The translations under genes and the position numbers were made by a program. The notes under the pieces were generated by a model. That model made no database searches. It worked only from the letters and a program-made list of their open reading frames with translations, and was not told the origin of the DNA. This document shows positions 1 to 8,036 of a DNA stretch of 64,000 nucleotides, piece after piece; position 1 is the stretch's first letter, and each line of letters starts with the position of its first letter. The DNA lies in NCBI RefSeq assembly GCF_008120935.1, contig NZ_RDBO01000020.1:838277-902276 (forward strand), written 5' to 3'. Source of the DNA: Streptomyces sp. sk2.1 (GTDB lineage: Bacteria > Actinomycetota > Actinomycetes > Streptomycetales > Streptomycetaceae).

Positions 1-1080
1 CCCCTCCCCCTCGGCCTGGGCGAGCCGCCCCTCCGGGATTCCGGGGCCGTCGTCCCGGACCGTGACGATCACCTCGTCCGGCCAGTCCTCGACGAGGATC
101 CACGCCTGGGCATTCTCCCCCGCGTGGACCCCGACGTTGTCCAGCGCGGCGCCGACCGCGGCCGCCAGCTCCTTCGCGGCGGCGGGTGCGAGCAGCACCG
201 GGGCGCCGGGCTCCGCGAAGCTGACCCGGGAGCCCGCGTGCGGGGCGAGCAGGGAACGCAGGTCGCAGTCGGCCCGGTCGGACGGTTCGTCGTCGACCTC
301 GACGCTGCGGACGACCGCGCCCTCGGCGGCGTCCTCGGAGACCCGGGTGGTGGGGACGAGCCCGCTGGAGACCAGGGTGCGCAGGGCCACCTCCTGCTCC
401 CCGGCCATCCGGCCCAGTTCGGCGGCCTCCCCGCCGAGGGCGGTGCCGCGGCGCTGGACCATCGCGAGGACCTGGAGCACGCTGTCGTGGATGTCCCGGG
501 CCAGGCGTTCCCGCTCGCGGGTGGCGGCCTCGATCTCCAGGGCGCGGGCGAGGGTGCGCTCACTGGCCCGGGCGACCTCGACGACGTAGCCGATGGCGAC
601 GGAGGCGACCCAGACCAGCAGGACGTTGTGGAAGGTGTCCCGGCTCGGGTCGCCGCGCTCGACGATGTTGACGACGGCCACGAAGGTGGAGGCGAAGGCC
701 GCCCAGCGCCAGCCGCCCTTGATCGCGAAGGCCAGTACGGAGCCCGCGGTCCAGATGGACGGCAGCGTCGGGCCGTCCATGGACCGGGCCTCGACGTTGG
801 CGAGGGGGGTGAGGAGTATGCCGGTGAGCGCGATCGCCAGATCGGTGCCGAGGAAGCGCTTGGTGCAGGCGGCGGCGCCCGAGACCTTCGGGAGGGTGGC
901 GAGCGTCCAGACCACCATCACCGCCAGGAAGGCGACGGCCACCCAGGGCCGTTCGTACTTGTCCCGGCCGTAGACGGAGAGCAGCACCGCGTACAGCATC
1001 GTCAGAACGCGGTACCCGGTCAGCGCGCGCCACAGCGGCTGCTCGACCGACATCCGTACGACCCGCTCGCGCCTGGCCAT
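1..1080 (-). CDS. MacS-family sensor histidine kinase (3' end cut off by window edge)
   Basis: The first 360 codons of a membrane sensor kinase are present, reading from an ATG at 1078-1080 off the left edge. The N-terminus (MARRERVVRMSVEQPLWRAL) is the form seen in actinobacterial MacS/DUF5931 kinases, followed by four or five hydrophobic segments to about residue 170. The phospho-acceptor box RDIHDSVLQVL lies near residue 197. The ATPase N-box GAALDNVGVHAG and the G1 box VRDDGPGIPEG are both readable just before the edge. It should autophosphorylate on His and pass phosphate to a NarL-type regulator, usually encoded directly downstream and here outside the window. The stop codon is not seen. 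Confidence 0.9.
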   Translation of the reverse strand, partial: MARRERVVRMSVEQPLWRALTGYRVLTMLYAVLLSVYGRDKYERPWVAVAFLAVMVVWTLATLPKVSGAAACTKRFLGTDLAIALTGILLTPLANVEARSMDGPTLPSIWTAGSVLAFAIKGGWRWAAFASTFVAVVNIVERGDPSRDTFHNVLLVWVASVAIGYVVEVARASERTLARALEIEAATRERERLARDIHDSVLQVLAMVQRRGTALGGEAAELGRMAGEQEVALRTLVSSGLVPTTRVSEDAAEGAVVRSVEVDDEPSDRADCDLRSLLAPHAGSRVSFAEPGAPVLLAPAAAKELAAAVGAALDNVGVHAGENAQAWILVEDWPDEVIVTVRDDGPGIPEGRLAQAEGEG

Positions 1081-1131
1081 GGTCCCCACCCCCCGGACGG
1101 AAACGACGCGCGGACGCGCCGTACCGTTCCG

Positions 1132-1893
1132 TCACCCTCGCGTCCCGGACTCTCCGCCCGTGTTCTTCTGCGCCCCGGCGTTCTTCTCCGCCTCGGCGCG
1201 GTGCTTCGCCTCGTCCGCGATCTGCCGCTTGGCCGCCGTCGCGTAGATGTCGACGTACTCCTGGCCGGAGAGCTTCATGATCTCGTACATCACCTCGTCG
1301 GTGACCGAGCGCAGGATGAAGCGGTCCCCGTCCATGCCGTGGTAGCGGCTGAAGTCGAGCGGCTTGCCGATCCTGATTCCCGGGCGCATCAGCTTGGGCA
1401 CCACCTGGCCGGGCGGCTGGATCTTCTCCGTGTCGATCATCGCGACGGGGATGACGGGCGCCCCGGTGGCCAGTGCCACCCGGGCCAGTCCGCCGGGCTT
1501 GCCGCGGTAGAGGCGGCCGTCGGGCGAGCGGGTGCCCTCCGGATAGATGCCGAAGAGGCCGCCGCTCTCGACGACCGCGATGCCCGCCTTGATGGCCGCC
1601 TCGCCCGCGCCGCGGGCGCCCGAGCGGTCCACCGGGAGCTGGCCGACGCCCTTGAAGAAGGCGGCGGTGAGCTTGCCCTTCACGCCGGAGCCGGTGAAGT
1701 ACTCGGACTTGGCGATGAAGGTGACCTTGCGGTCCAGGACGGCCGGCAGGAAGAACGAGTCGGAGAACGACAGGTGGTTGCTCGCGAGGATCGCCGGTCC
1801 CTGCGCGGGGATGTTCTCCAGGCCCTCCACCCATGGCCGGAAGGCCAGCTTCAGGCCCCCGCCGATGGAGAACTTCATTGCGCCGTAGATCAA
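1132..1893 (-). CDS. lysophospholipid (1-acylglycerol-3-phosphate) acyltransferase, PlsC family
   Basis: A 253-residue membrane-associated acyltransferase of the LPLAT/PlsC family, expected to transfer an acyl chain to lysophosphatidic acid or a related lysophospholipid in phospholipid synthesis. The catalytic HX4D motif is HLSFSD at residues 40-45 and the substrate-binding motif EGTRS is at 119-123. The C-terminus is a charged tail (AEAEKNAGAQKN). The start is TTG at 1891-1893, eight bases after a strong AGGAGG; the next ATG is only five codons on. The kinase gene begins 51 bases downstream on the same strand. Mycobacteria have a homologue in the same syntenic block (Rv2182c). The exact acyl acceptor cannot be read from the sequence. 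Confidence 0.88.
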   Translation of the reverse strand: MIYGAMKFSIGGGLKLAFRPWVEGLENIPAQGPAILASNHLSFSDSFFLPAVLDRKVTFIAKSEYFTGSGVKGKLTAAFFKGVGQLPVDRSGARGAGEAAIKAGIAVVESGGLFGIYPEGTRSPDGRLYRGKPGGLARVALATGAPVIPVAMIDTEKIQPPGQVVPKLMRPGIRIGKPLDFSRYHGMDGDRFILRSVTDEVMYEIMKLSGQEYVDIYATAAKRQIADEAKHRAEAEKNAGAQKNTGGESGTRG

Positions 1894-2104
1894 CTCGGGT
1901 GCCTCCTGTGTGCTGTCCGACAGACCTTAACCCGTGCGGGCGCCCGCGCTCCCGCCCGGCACGGGGCCGACGCGGCGGCCGGGGCCGCGACGGCCCTGGT
2001 CGGTGTCGGCCCGGTCGCGTACGGTGAAGTAACGGCCGAGGCCGTAATCCTTCCGCACACCCTTTTTCCGCTCCCTTCGCGAGCCTCACGAACAGGAGAC
2101 CTTG

Positions 2105-2884
2105 GTGCCGGTCCTTCCCGGAGCCGAGCCGTTCCGCCACGACGGCGGAGAGGTCGGCGTCCTCCTCTGCCACGGATTCACCGGCTCCCCGCAGTCGCTG
2201 CGCCCCTGGGCGGAATACCTGGCGGAGCGCGGGCTGACCGTCTCGTTGCCGCTGCTGCCCGGACACGGCACCCGCTGGCAGGACATGCAGCTCACCGGCT
2301 GGCAGGACTGGTACGCGGAGGTGGACCGGGAGTTGCGCGGTCTGCTGGAGCGGTGCGAGCAGGTCTTCGTCTTCGGGCTGTCCATGGGCGGTGCGCTGGC
2401 GCTGCGGCTGGCCGCGAAGCACGGGGACGCGATCAGCGGTCTGGTGCTGGTGAATCCGGCGAACAAGGTGCACGGCCCGGCCGCGTACGCGCTGCCGGTC
2501 GCCCGTCATCTGGTGCGGACCACGAAGGGGCTGGCCAGCGACATCGCCCTGGAGGGCTCCGACGAGGTGGGGTACGACCGGGTGCCGCTGCACGCGGCGC
2601 ACTCGGTGCGGAAGTTCTTCCGACTGGTCGACGCCGAACTGCCCCAGGTCACCCAGCCGATCGTGCTGCTGCACAGCCCGCAGGACCATGTGGTGCCGCC
2701 CGCCGACTCGGCCCGCATCCTCGGCCGGGTGTCGTCGACGGACGTCGAGGAGATCCTGCTGGAACAGAGCTACCACGTGGCGACGTTGGACCACGACGCG
2801 GAGCGGATCTTCGACGAGAGCCATCGGTTCATCGGCCGCCTCGCCCCGAGCGTCGGACAGAAGGGGAGCACGTCAGGTGGCTGA
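2105..2884 (+). CDS. alpha/beta hydrolase (carboxylesterase/monoacylglycerol lipase type)
   Basis: A 259-residue cytoplasmic serine hydrolase. The oxyanion-loop motif LLCHGFTGSP is at residues 20-29, the nucleophile elbow GLSMGG puts Ser at about 94, and SPQDHVVPP and QSYHVATLDHD near the end supply the likely Asp and His. The fold and length match bacterial carboxylesterases related to Bacillus Est30. Substrate is unknown; short acyl esters or monoacylglycerols are typical. I prefer the GTG at 2105, six bases after AGGAGA, to the TTG at 2102. The next gene overlaps its end by eight bases, so the two are likely translated together. Confidence 0.85.
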   Translation: MPVLPGAEPFRHDGGEVGVLLCHGFTGSPQSLRPWAEYLAERGLTVSLPLLPGHGTRWQDMQLTGWQDWYAEVDRELRGLLERCEQVFVFGLSMGGALALRLAAKHGDAISGLVLVNPANKVHGPAAYALPVARHLVRTTKGLASDIALEGSDEVGYDRVPLHAAHSVRKFFRLVDAELPQVTQPIVLLHSPQDHVVPPADSARILGRVSSTDVEEILLEQSYHVATLDHDAERIFDESHRFIGRLAPSVGQKGSTSGG

Positions 2885-3614
2885 GCACGACGCGGAGCGC
2901 GCGGGCGGCGAGGAGGAGCGCGAGTCCCTCCCCGCGGAGGGCCGCAGGCCCCTTCCCGCGGAAGGACGCGAACCCCTCCCCGCGGAGGGTGCGGCCGTGC
3001 CCGACGACGGTACGGGCCCGCAGGACGCCCCGGCCCAGAAGGCGCCGTCGGTGTCCGGGAGCGACCGGCCCGGCCCGGGGCTCGACGAGGACGCCGCGTG
3101 GCAGGCGATCATCGCGGGGTACGGCGAGGAGCCGCCGGACCCGCCGGGCGCCAAGCCGTTCAGGTCGGTCGAGGACCTCGCGCTGCTGGAGGACGAGGGC
3201 CGGTCGGAGGTGCTCGACCCGGACAAGGGGCTCGGGAAGAAGTCCCCGAAGCCGCCGGAGCGGCCGCTCGGCAGCTCGGTGGTGTTCGCCCCCGGCGTCG
3301 GCGTCGGCGGCCCGCGCGACTACGAGGTGGCGGAGCCGAAGGACGACGACCTCGACGAGAGCGACGAGGGGCATTTCGTCCCACCGGAGCCGCCGCCGCT
3401 GCCGGAGGCCGACGTCACGGCGAAGTTCGCCTGGCTCGCGGTCGTCGGCGGCCCGGTGCTGATGCTGGTCGCGATCCTGCTCCAGTGGGAGATGACCTGG
3501 TGGCTCACGACGATCTGCGTCGGCGGCTTCCTGGGCGGTTTCGTCACGCTGGTGGCGCGCATGGAGGACGACGACGAGGAGGACGACGACCCCGGGCGCG
3601 GGGCGGTCGTCTGA
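2877..3614 (+). CDS. conserved acidic membrane protein of unknown function
   Basis: A 245-residue protein I cannot assign to a named function. The first ~175 residues are Pro/Glu/Asp-rich and probably unstructured; they begin with three consecutive LPAEG-containing repeats (ESLPAEGR, RPLPAEGR, EPLPAEGA). Two hydrophobic helices follow (around WLAVVGGPVLMLVAILL and TTICVGGFLGGFVTLV), and the C-terminus is a run of Asp/Glu (MEDDDEEDDDPG). The GTG start at 2877 sits inside the end of the hydrolase gene, eight bases after GGGGAG, so it is probably cotranscribed with it. An inner-membrane protein with a long acidic cytoplasmic N-domain is the simplest reading. Confidence 0.8.
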   Translation: MAEHDAERAGGEEERESLPAEGRRPLPAEGREPLPAEGAAVPDDGTGPQDAPAQKAPSVSGSDRPGPGLDEDAAWQAIIAGYGEEPPDPPGAKPFRSVEDLALLEDEGRSEVLDPDKGLGKKSPKPPERPLGSSVVFAPGVGVGGPRDYEVAEPKDDDLDESDEGHFVPPEPPPLPEADVTAKFAWLAVVGGPVLMLVAILLQWEMTWWLTTICVGGFLGGFVTLVARMEDDDEEDDDPGRGAVV

Positions 3615-3631
3615 TCCGGCGCGGGCCCCGG

Positions 3632-3659
3632 GAACCCGGTGGCCCGCCGCGCCGGGTTC
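3632..3659. terminator. hairpin between convergent genes
   Basis: GAACCCGG at 3632-3639 pairs with CCGGGTTC at 3652-3659 in the 45-base gap between two converging genes. There is no T-run. It is a weak bidirectional terminator candidate. Confidence 0.4.
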
Positions 3660-4442
3660 TCAGTGGCCCGGCGCGCCGGGCGGCAGAAGGCCGGTCGCCG
3701 GAACCCGTAGCGCCGCCAGTACCGGCAGGTGGTCCGTGGCCGCCCGCAGGTCCGCCCCGGTGACCCCGGGCAGCCCGGCCGGGACGCCGCAGCCGAGCAC
3801 CTCGATGCCCCCGGTCGCGAAGATCGCGTCGATGCGCTTGCGCGGCCCGTCTGCCGGGGAGGTGTTCTCCTCGCCCCACGGCCGGACCGCCCGGCAGTCC
3901 TGGAGCCGCCCGGCCAGCCGCCGGAACGCCGGACCGGTCGGTACGTCGTTGAGGTCGCCGGCCGCGACCGCGTGTTCGACGCCCATCGTCTCCAGCCGTT
4001 CCAGCAGCAGCTCCGCCTGGGTCAGGCGTTCGTCGCGCTGAAGGCTCAGGTGGAAGCTCAGCAGGCCGATCCGGGTGCCCGCGATCCGTACCACCGACGT
4101 GGCGAAGCCCCTGCGGTGCAGTCCGGGGGTGAGCGGCAGCAGGACATCCTCCGTCCGCTCCACCGCGGCCCGCAACGAGCACAGCAGCAGCGGTCCGGCC
4201 GCCGTGGCACCGCCGCCGAGCACGACCAGACCGGTGCGGGCCGCGAGCCAGGCGGCGCGCTTGCGCCAGCGGAAGAAGCGCGGCGCCTCCTGGACGAGGA
4301 CGAGGTCGGGGGCGCAGGCGCCGATGACGCGGGCCAGCGCCTCGCAGTCGTCGCGCATCGACCGGATGTTGTAGGAGAGCACCCTGATGACGGCCGAACC
4401 ATCCGGCTCGGTACGGGAGTCGGGCAATGGCGTCAGGACCAT
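3660..4442 (-). CDS. endonuclease/exonuclease/phosphatase (EEP) family protein
   Basis: A 260-residue member of the EEP (DNase I-like) superfamily. The signatures are RVLSYNIRSM near the N-terminus, DLVLVQEAP (the metal-binding Glu), AAGDLNDVP in the middle and ATDHLPVLAAL near the C-terminus (the catalytic Asp-His pair). Family members hydrolyse phosphodiester bonds in nucleic acids, sphingomyelin or phosphoinositides, so the substrate is open. No signal peptide is evident. The start chosen is the ATG at 4442 just after TGAGGC, because the upstream in-frame extension is Pro/Arg/Ala-rich and runs through the hairpin behind glkA. Confidence 0.82.
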   Translation of the reverse strand: MVLTPLPDSRTEPDGSAVIRVLSYNIRSMRDDCEALARVIGACAPDLVLVQEAPRFFRWRKRAAWLAARTGLVVLGGGATAAGPLLLCSLRAAVERTEDVLLPLTPGLHRRGFATSVVRIAGTRIGLLSFHLSLQRDERLTQAELLLERLETMGVEHAVAAGDLNDVPTGPAFRRLAGRLQDCRAVRPWGEENTSPADGPRKRIDAIFATGGIEVLGCGVPAGLPGVTGADLRAATDHLPVLAALRVPATGLLPPGAPGH

Positions 4443-4459
4443 GTGCCTCACGATACGAC

Positions 4460-4497
4460 GGACGCCCGCCGCTCCTCCAGGGGCGCGACGGGCGTCC
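4460..4497. terminator. hairpin after glucokinase gene
   Basis: GGACGCCCG at 4460-4468 pairs perfectly with CGGGCGTCC at 4489-4497, starting ten bases past the glkA stop. It probably ends or attenuates the glkA transcript before the EEP gene. Confidence 0.55.
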
Positions 4498-4506
4498 GGC
4501 GGGCTC

Positions 4507-5448
4507 TCAGCCCTGGCGGGCGAGGTCCGCCGCACCCACCAGACCTGCCTCGCCGCCCAGTTGGGCCGCGAGCACCTGGGCGTGCGGGCGCCACTGGCCG
4601 CCGATCAGCCAGCGCCGGAACGACTTGCGGATCGGGTCGAGGACGAGTTCGCCCTCGTCCGACACGCCGCCGCCGACGATGAAGGCGGACGGGTCGAAGA
4701 GCGAGGCGAGGTCGGCGAGTCCGGCACCGGCCCAGCGGGCCAGCTCCCGGAACGAGTCGATCGCGACCGGGTCGCCCTGCCGGGCGGCCTGGCTGATGTG
4801 CTTGCCCTCGATGCCCTCCACCGTGCCGTCGCCGAGCGACAGCAGGACGGTGGCGTTCTCCGGGGTGGCGTTGGCGCGCTGCCTGGCGTACCGGACCAGG
4901 GCGCGCCCGGACGCGTACTGCTCCCAGCAGCCCTGGCTGCCGCAGCCGCAGAGCAGGCCGTCCGGGACGACCCGGATGTGGCCGAACTCCGCCGCCACGC
5001 CGAAGCGTCCGCGGCGCAGCTTGTTGCCGATGATGATGCCGCCGCCGAGGCCGGTGCCGAGCGTGATGCAGATGACGTCGTCGTGGCCCTGTCCGGCGCC
5101 GAAGCGGTATTCGCCCCAGGCGGCGGCGTTGGCGTCGTTCTCGACGACGACGGGGAGGCCGACGCGCTGTTCGACCTTGTCCTTCAGCGGTTCGTGGCGC
5201 CAGTTGATGTTCGGGGCGAACAGCACGGTGGCGCGCTTGTCGTCGACGTATCCGGCGGCACCGATGCCGACGGCCTCGATGCTGCGTCCCTCGCTCGCGC
5301 CGGACACGGCCGTCGCGATCGCGTCCACGATGCCTTCGGCGGTCGGCGGGGTCGGCACCTTGTGCGTGGAGAGGATGCGGCCCTCTTCGTCGACCACGCC
5401 GGCCGCGATCTTCGTGCCGCCGATGTCGACGCCGATGGTGAGTCCCAT
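4507..5448 (-). CDS. glkA: ROK-family glucokinase
   Basis: A 313-residue ATP-dependent glucokinase that makes glucose 6-phosphate from imported glucose. The N-terminal phosphate loop is GVDIGGTKIA (residues 6-15), the ROK zinc site reads CGCGSQGCWEQ near residue 175, and the hexokinase-like GTGLGGGI is near 140. In Streptomyces this enzyme also carries carbon catabolite repression (known for the S. coelicolor orthologue SCO2126). The ATG at 5448 follows GAGGG at a good distance. The DUF5304 gene lies 75 bases upstream on the same strand, the conserved arrangement in Streptomyces, and the two are probably coexpressed. Confidence 0.95.
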   Translation of the reverse strand: MGLTIGVDIGGTKIAAGVVDEEGRILSTHKVPTPPTAEGIVDAIATAVSGASEGRSIEAVGIGAAGYVDDKRATVLFAPNINWRHEPLKDKVEQRVGLPVVVENDANAAAWGEYRFGAGQGHDDVICITLGTGLGGGIIIGNKLRRGRFGVAAEFGHIRVVPDGLLCGCGSQGCWEQYASGRALVRYARQRANATPENATVLLSLGDGTVEGIEGKHISQAARQGDPVAIDSFRELARWAGAGLADLASLFDPSAFIVGGGVSDEGELVLDPIRKSFRRWLIGGQWRPHAQVLAAQLGGEAGLVGAADLARQG

Positions 5449-5523
5449 GAATCCCTCAGTTCCGGTCGAGCCCCGCTGTGGCCAACCGTACCCGAGCCGG
5501 GCCCCCGGTCCTTTCGCCGCCGG

Positions 5524-5982
5524 TCAGTCCAGGTCGATGTGTTCGCCCGCGGCGGGGGGCTCGTCGCGCGGGTCGGTGGGGTCGCCGGCCTGCTTCTTCG
5601 TGCCCGCGGGGTCCCCGGCCTCCCGGGTCCAGCGGCGTTCCTGGCCCTCGACGGCGGAGCGGTAGGCGGCGAGGAGTTCGCCGCCGGCCGCCGCGATGTG
5701 GTCGAAGACCTCGGGGTTGCGTTCGATGACGGGTCCGACGGCGGACTTCGCCTGCTGGATGATCTGCTGCACGGTGCCCTGGGCCGCCGCGCCGAGCAGC
5801 GGCGCCTGGAGGGACGAGACCTTGTCGGCCACGGCGTCGACCAGCTTGCGCAGCTCCTCGGCGGCGGAGCCGGGCGGCGGTCCCTGCCGCTCGCGGCGGC
5901 GGGTCTTCTCCGCCTCCAGGTCCTCGGCGCAGGCCCTGGCCCACGCGTCGTCGTCGACGGGACGATCGGTGGCTTCGCTCAT
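5524..5982 (-). CDS. DUF5304 protein, SCO2127-like, next to glucokinase
   Basis: A 152-residue acidic soluble protein with no catalytic motif. Its middle (about residues 40-115) is predicted helical, including KLVDAVADKVSSLQ and QQIIQQAKSAVGPVI. The ends are charged and low-complexity. The S. coelicolor orthologue SCO2127 is reported to affect glucose uptake and kinase activity and to interact with an oligopeptide-binding lipoprotein, which fits its position directly upstream of glkA; the molecular function remains unknown. The ATG is preceded by AGGAG at seven bases. Confidence 0.85.
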   Translation of the reverse strand: MSEATDRPVDDDAWARACAEDLEAEKTRRRERQGPPPGSAAEELRKLVDAVADKVSSLQAPLLGAAAQGTVQQIIQQAKSAVGPVIERNPEVFDHIAAAGGELLAAYRSAVEGQERRWTREAGDPAGTKKQAGDPTDPRDEPPAAGEHIDLD

Positions 5983-6194
5983 GGCGGACTCCTGCGACGG
6001 GGTGTGCCCGCGACACGGTGTGCCGGCGGGACGGCGTACGGGGCACGTACTACCGACGTTACCCGAACCGCGACCCGCCGTTCAGGGGGTCCGGCGGCGG
6101 ATGCCGCGCCACCCGCCGCCGGGTCCGCCCGGTCCGTACGGGACCGCGGGCCGACGGTGGCCGTCTCCAGCGGTCCGGTGCGCGAGGAGTCCGC

Positions 6195-7478
6195 TCAGTC
6201 CGTACGGGGCCACAGGCCGGGGTCCGGCGTGAACCGGACCCGGAGCACCCCGTCGGTGAGGGCGGCGCCGGAGACGGTGCAGCGGCGCAGCCCGGACTCC
6301 AGGGGGACGATCCGGTGGAACGGGCCCACGGTGAGCAGCAGTTCGCCGCCCCGGCGGACCAACTGGAGGTCCTCCTTGACGGCGCCGGGCAGCGGCAGGC
6401 ACCAGACGAGGACCGGGTCGCCGTCGGCGGGGCGCGGGGCGGGCACGATCCGGCCGCCGGACCCCGGTCCGTCGAAGCCCTCGGGGGCGTCGGGGTCCTC
6501 GGTCCACCAAGGGTCGTCGGCCCGGCCGGGGCGCTGCCCGTCCAGCCGTCCGGCGAGTCCGCCGTCCGTACCGGGGGCGTCGGGGGCGGTGTCCAGGAGG
6601 GCCAGGTCGTCGAGGCCGCGCGGGTCGCGGCCGAGGTGGGGCACCTCGCACAGGGCGGTGTCGGGCGCCCACTGCTCGTACCAGTGGTCGACGGTCTTCT
6701 CCTGCTGCGCGGCCAGCGCCGCGAACCAGGGGTCGGCGGAGTGCCGGGGCAGCGTCCGGTTCACGGCGAGGGTGTCGACGCGCAGTCCGTGCAGGGCGAG
6801 GCCGGTGCGGGCGGTGCGCAGGGCGTCCTCGGCCGCGGGTCCGGGCTCCGCGACCAGCCGGACGGTGGTGGTGCGGTCCTCGATCAGGGCCTGGACGGCG
6901 GCCAGCTCGGCGTCCTTGCGGGCGGCGGCCTCGTACAGCCACTGGGCGGGCATGGGGACGCCGGCGAGCTGGGCGAGCATCGGACGCAGGGCGCGGGCGG
7001 CCTGGCGCTCGGGAGGCAGCAGCCGGCGCAGGTAGCGGCGCAGCTGTTCGGGGAGGGCGAGCACGGCGAGCGCCTCTCGCAGCGGCGGCAGGTCGACGAC
7101 GAGGAGCTCGTGTCCCGCGCGGGACCAGTCGCCCTCGGCGACCCGGCGCAGGGCGTGCAGCAGGGCGAGCTGGGTGCTGCCGGGGAGTTCGGTGAGCTCC
7201 TCGCCGTCCATCCGGTTCCCGCCGAGCAGGTCGAGCACGCCGGAGGCCCGGTCCTGGAGGGCGAGGAGTTCGCCGCGGAAGTGCTCGCCGGAGTCGATGC
7301 GGGCCGACCACAGGTTGTCGGCGACCTCGACGGGCTCGGTGGCCGCGGGGAGGCCGGGCACGGCGTCGGCGGAGAGCAGCAGGGTGCGGCGGCCGCGGCG
7401 GGCCGCCGCGAGGGCGGTCGCCGCGGCGACGGTGGTACGGCCTGCGCCGCCGGGGCCGGTGACGAGGACCGTACGCAT
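6195..7478 (-). CDS. ArsA-like P-loop ATPase (SIMIBI class)
   Basis: A 427-residue ATPase of the ArsA/Get3 group. The deviant Walker A GPGGAGRTT is at residues 8-16, LLVVDLPP is the Walker B region near 120, and the LVAEPGPAAEDALRT and VNRTLP stretches match the A-loop side of ArsA-type proteins. An acidic linker (about 300-345) leads to a C-terminal all-beta domain (LVRRGGELLLTVGPF), typical of actinobacterial paralogues. No arsenic genes are nearby, so an arsenite pump role is unlikely; the mycobacterial syntenic homologue is Rv2184c. The ATG at 7478 lies five bases after the SRPBCC gene, so the two are cotranscribed. Confidence 0.83.
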   Translation of the reverse strand: MRTVLVTGPGGAGRTTVAAATALAAARRGRRTLLLSADAVPGLPAATEPVEVADNLWSARIDSGEHFRGELLALQDRASGVLDLLGGNRMDGEELTELPGSTQLALLHALRRVAEGDWSRAGHELLVVDLPPLREALAVLALPEQLRRYLRRLLPPERQAARALRPMLAQLAGVPMPAQWLYEAAARKDAELAAVQALIEDRTTTVRLVAEPGPAAEDALRTARTGLALHGLRVDTLAVNRTLPRHSADPWFAALAAQQEKTVDHWYEQWAPDTALCEVPHLGRDPRGLDDLALLDTAPDAPGTDGGLAGRLDGQRPGRADDPWWTEDPDAPEGFDGPGSGGRIVPAPRPADGDPVLVWCLPLPGAVKEDLQLVRRGGELLLTVGPFHRIVPLESGLRRCTVSGAALTDGVLRVRFTPDPGLWPRTD

Positions 7479-7483
7479 TCGGG

Positions 7484-7930
7484 TCAGGCCTTCGGGCCGG
7501 ACTCGACGCGCTTCTTCAGCCCGGCCAGGGCCCGGTCGATGATGACCTTCTCGGCCTTGCGCTTGATCATGCCGAGCATCGGGATCTTGACGTCGACGGT
7601 CAGCCGGTAGGTGACCTGGGTGCGGTCGGCGCCGAGCGGGGCCAGTACGTACGAGCCGTCGATGGCGCGCAGCATCTGGGACTTCACGAGGGTCCAGCTG
7701 ACCTCGTGGTCGCCGGTCCAGGTGTAGGCGAGGGTGTGGTCGTCCTTGATCGCTCCGGCGTCGAGGACGAGACGGACCTTCTCGGCGCGGCCCTGGTCGT
7801 CGGTGGAGAGGACCTCGGCCTCCTTGACCTCGCCGGTCCACTCGGGATAGCGGTCGAAGTCGGAGATCACTCCCATGACGTCGGCCGGCGCCGCCTCGAT
7901 CGTGATGCTCGAGCTGGTGTGTTCAGCCAT
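7484..7930 (-). CDS. SRPBCC (START/polyketide cyclase-like) lipid-binding protein
   Basis: A 148-residue single-domain protein of the SRPBCC helix-grip fold. DVMGVISDFDRYPEWTG and the C-terminal amphipathic helix (IDRALAGLKKRVESG) that closes the ligand cavity are both typical. It probably binds a hydrophobic ligand such as a lipid intermediate. It is the first gene of a two-gene unit with the ArsA-like ATPase, an order also found in mycobacteria (Rv2185c-Rv2184c), which suggests a shared membrane-lipid task that remains unknown. The ATG follows GGAGGAG by eight bases. Confidence 0.85.
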   Translation of the reverse strand: MAEHTSSSITIEAAPADVMGVISDFDRYPEWTGEVKEAEVLSTDDQGRAEKVRLVLDAGAIKDDHTLAYTWTGDHEVSWTLVKSQMLRAIDGSYVLAPLGADRTQVTYRLTVDVKIPMLGMIKRKAEKVIIDRALAGLKKRVESGPKA

Positions 7931-8036
7931 CGCCGTGGCTCCTCCAGTGCGGTGTACCGGTGCGTCGGCAGCGGACTGCCGCCAGAAGGCTATCGCGTGT
8001 GCGCGGTGCCTCGTCCCGGGGTGCGCCCCGGTGCCG

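Noticed and set aside
2102-2884. TTG at 2102 as hydrolase start
   Set aside because: It is only three bases from the ribosome site; GTG 2105 has better spacing.
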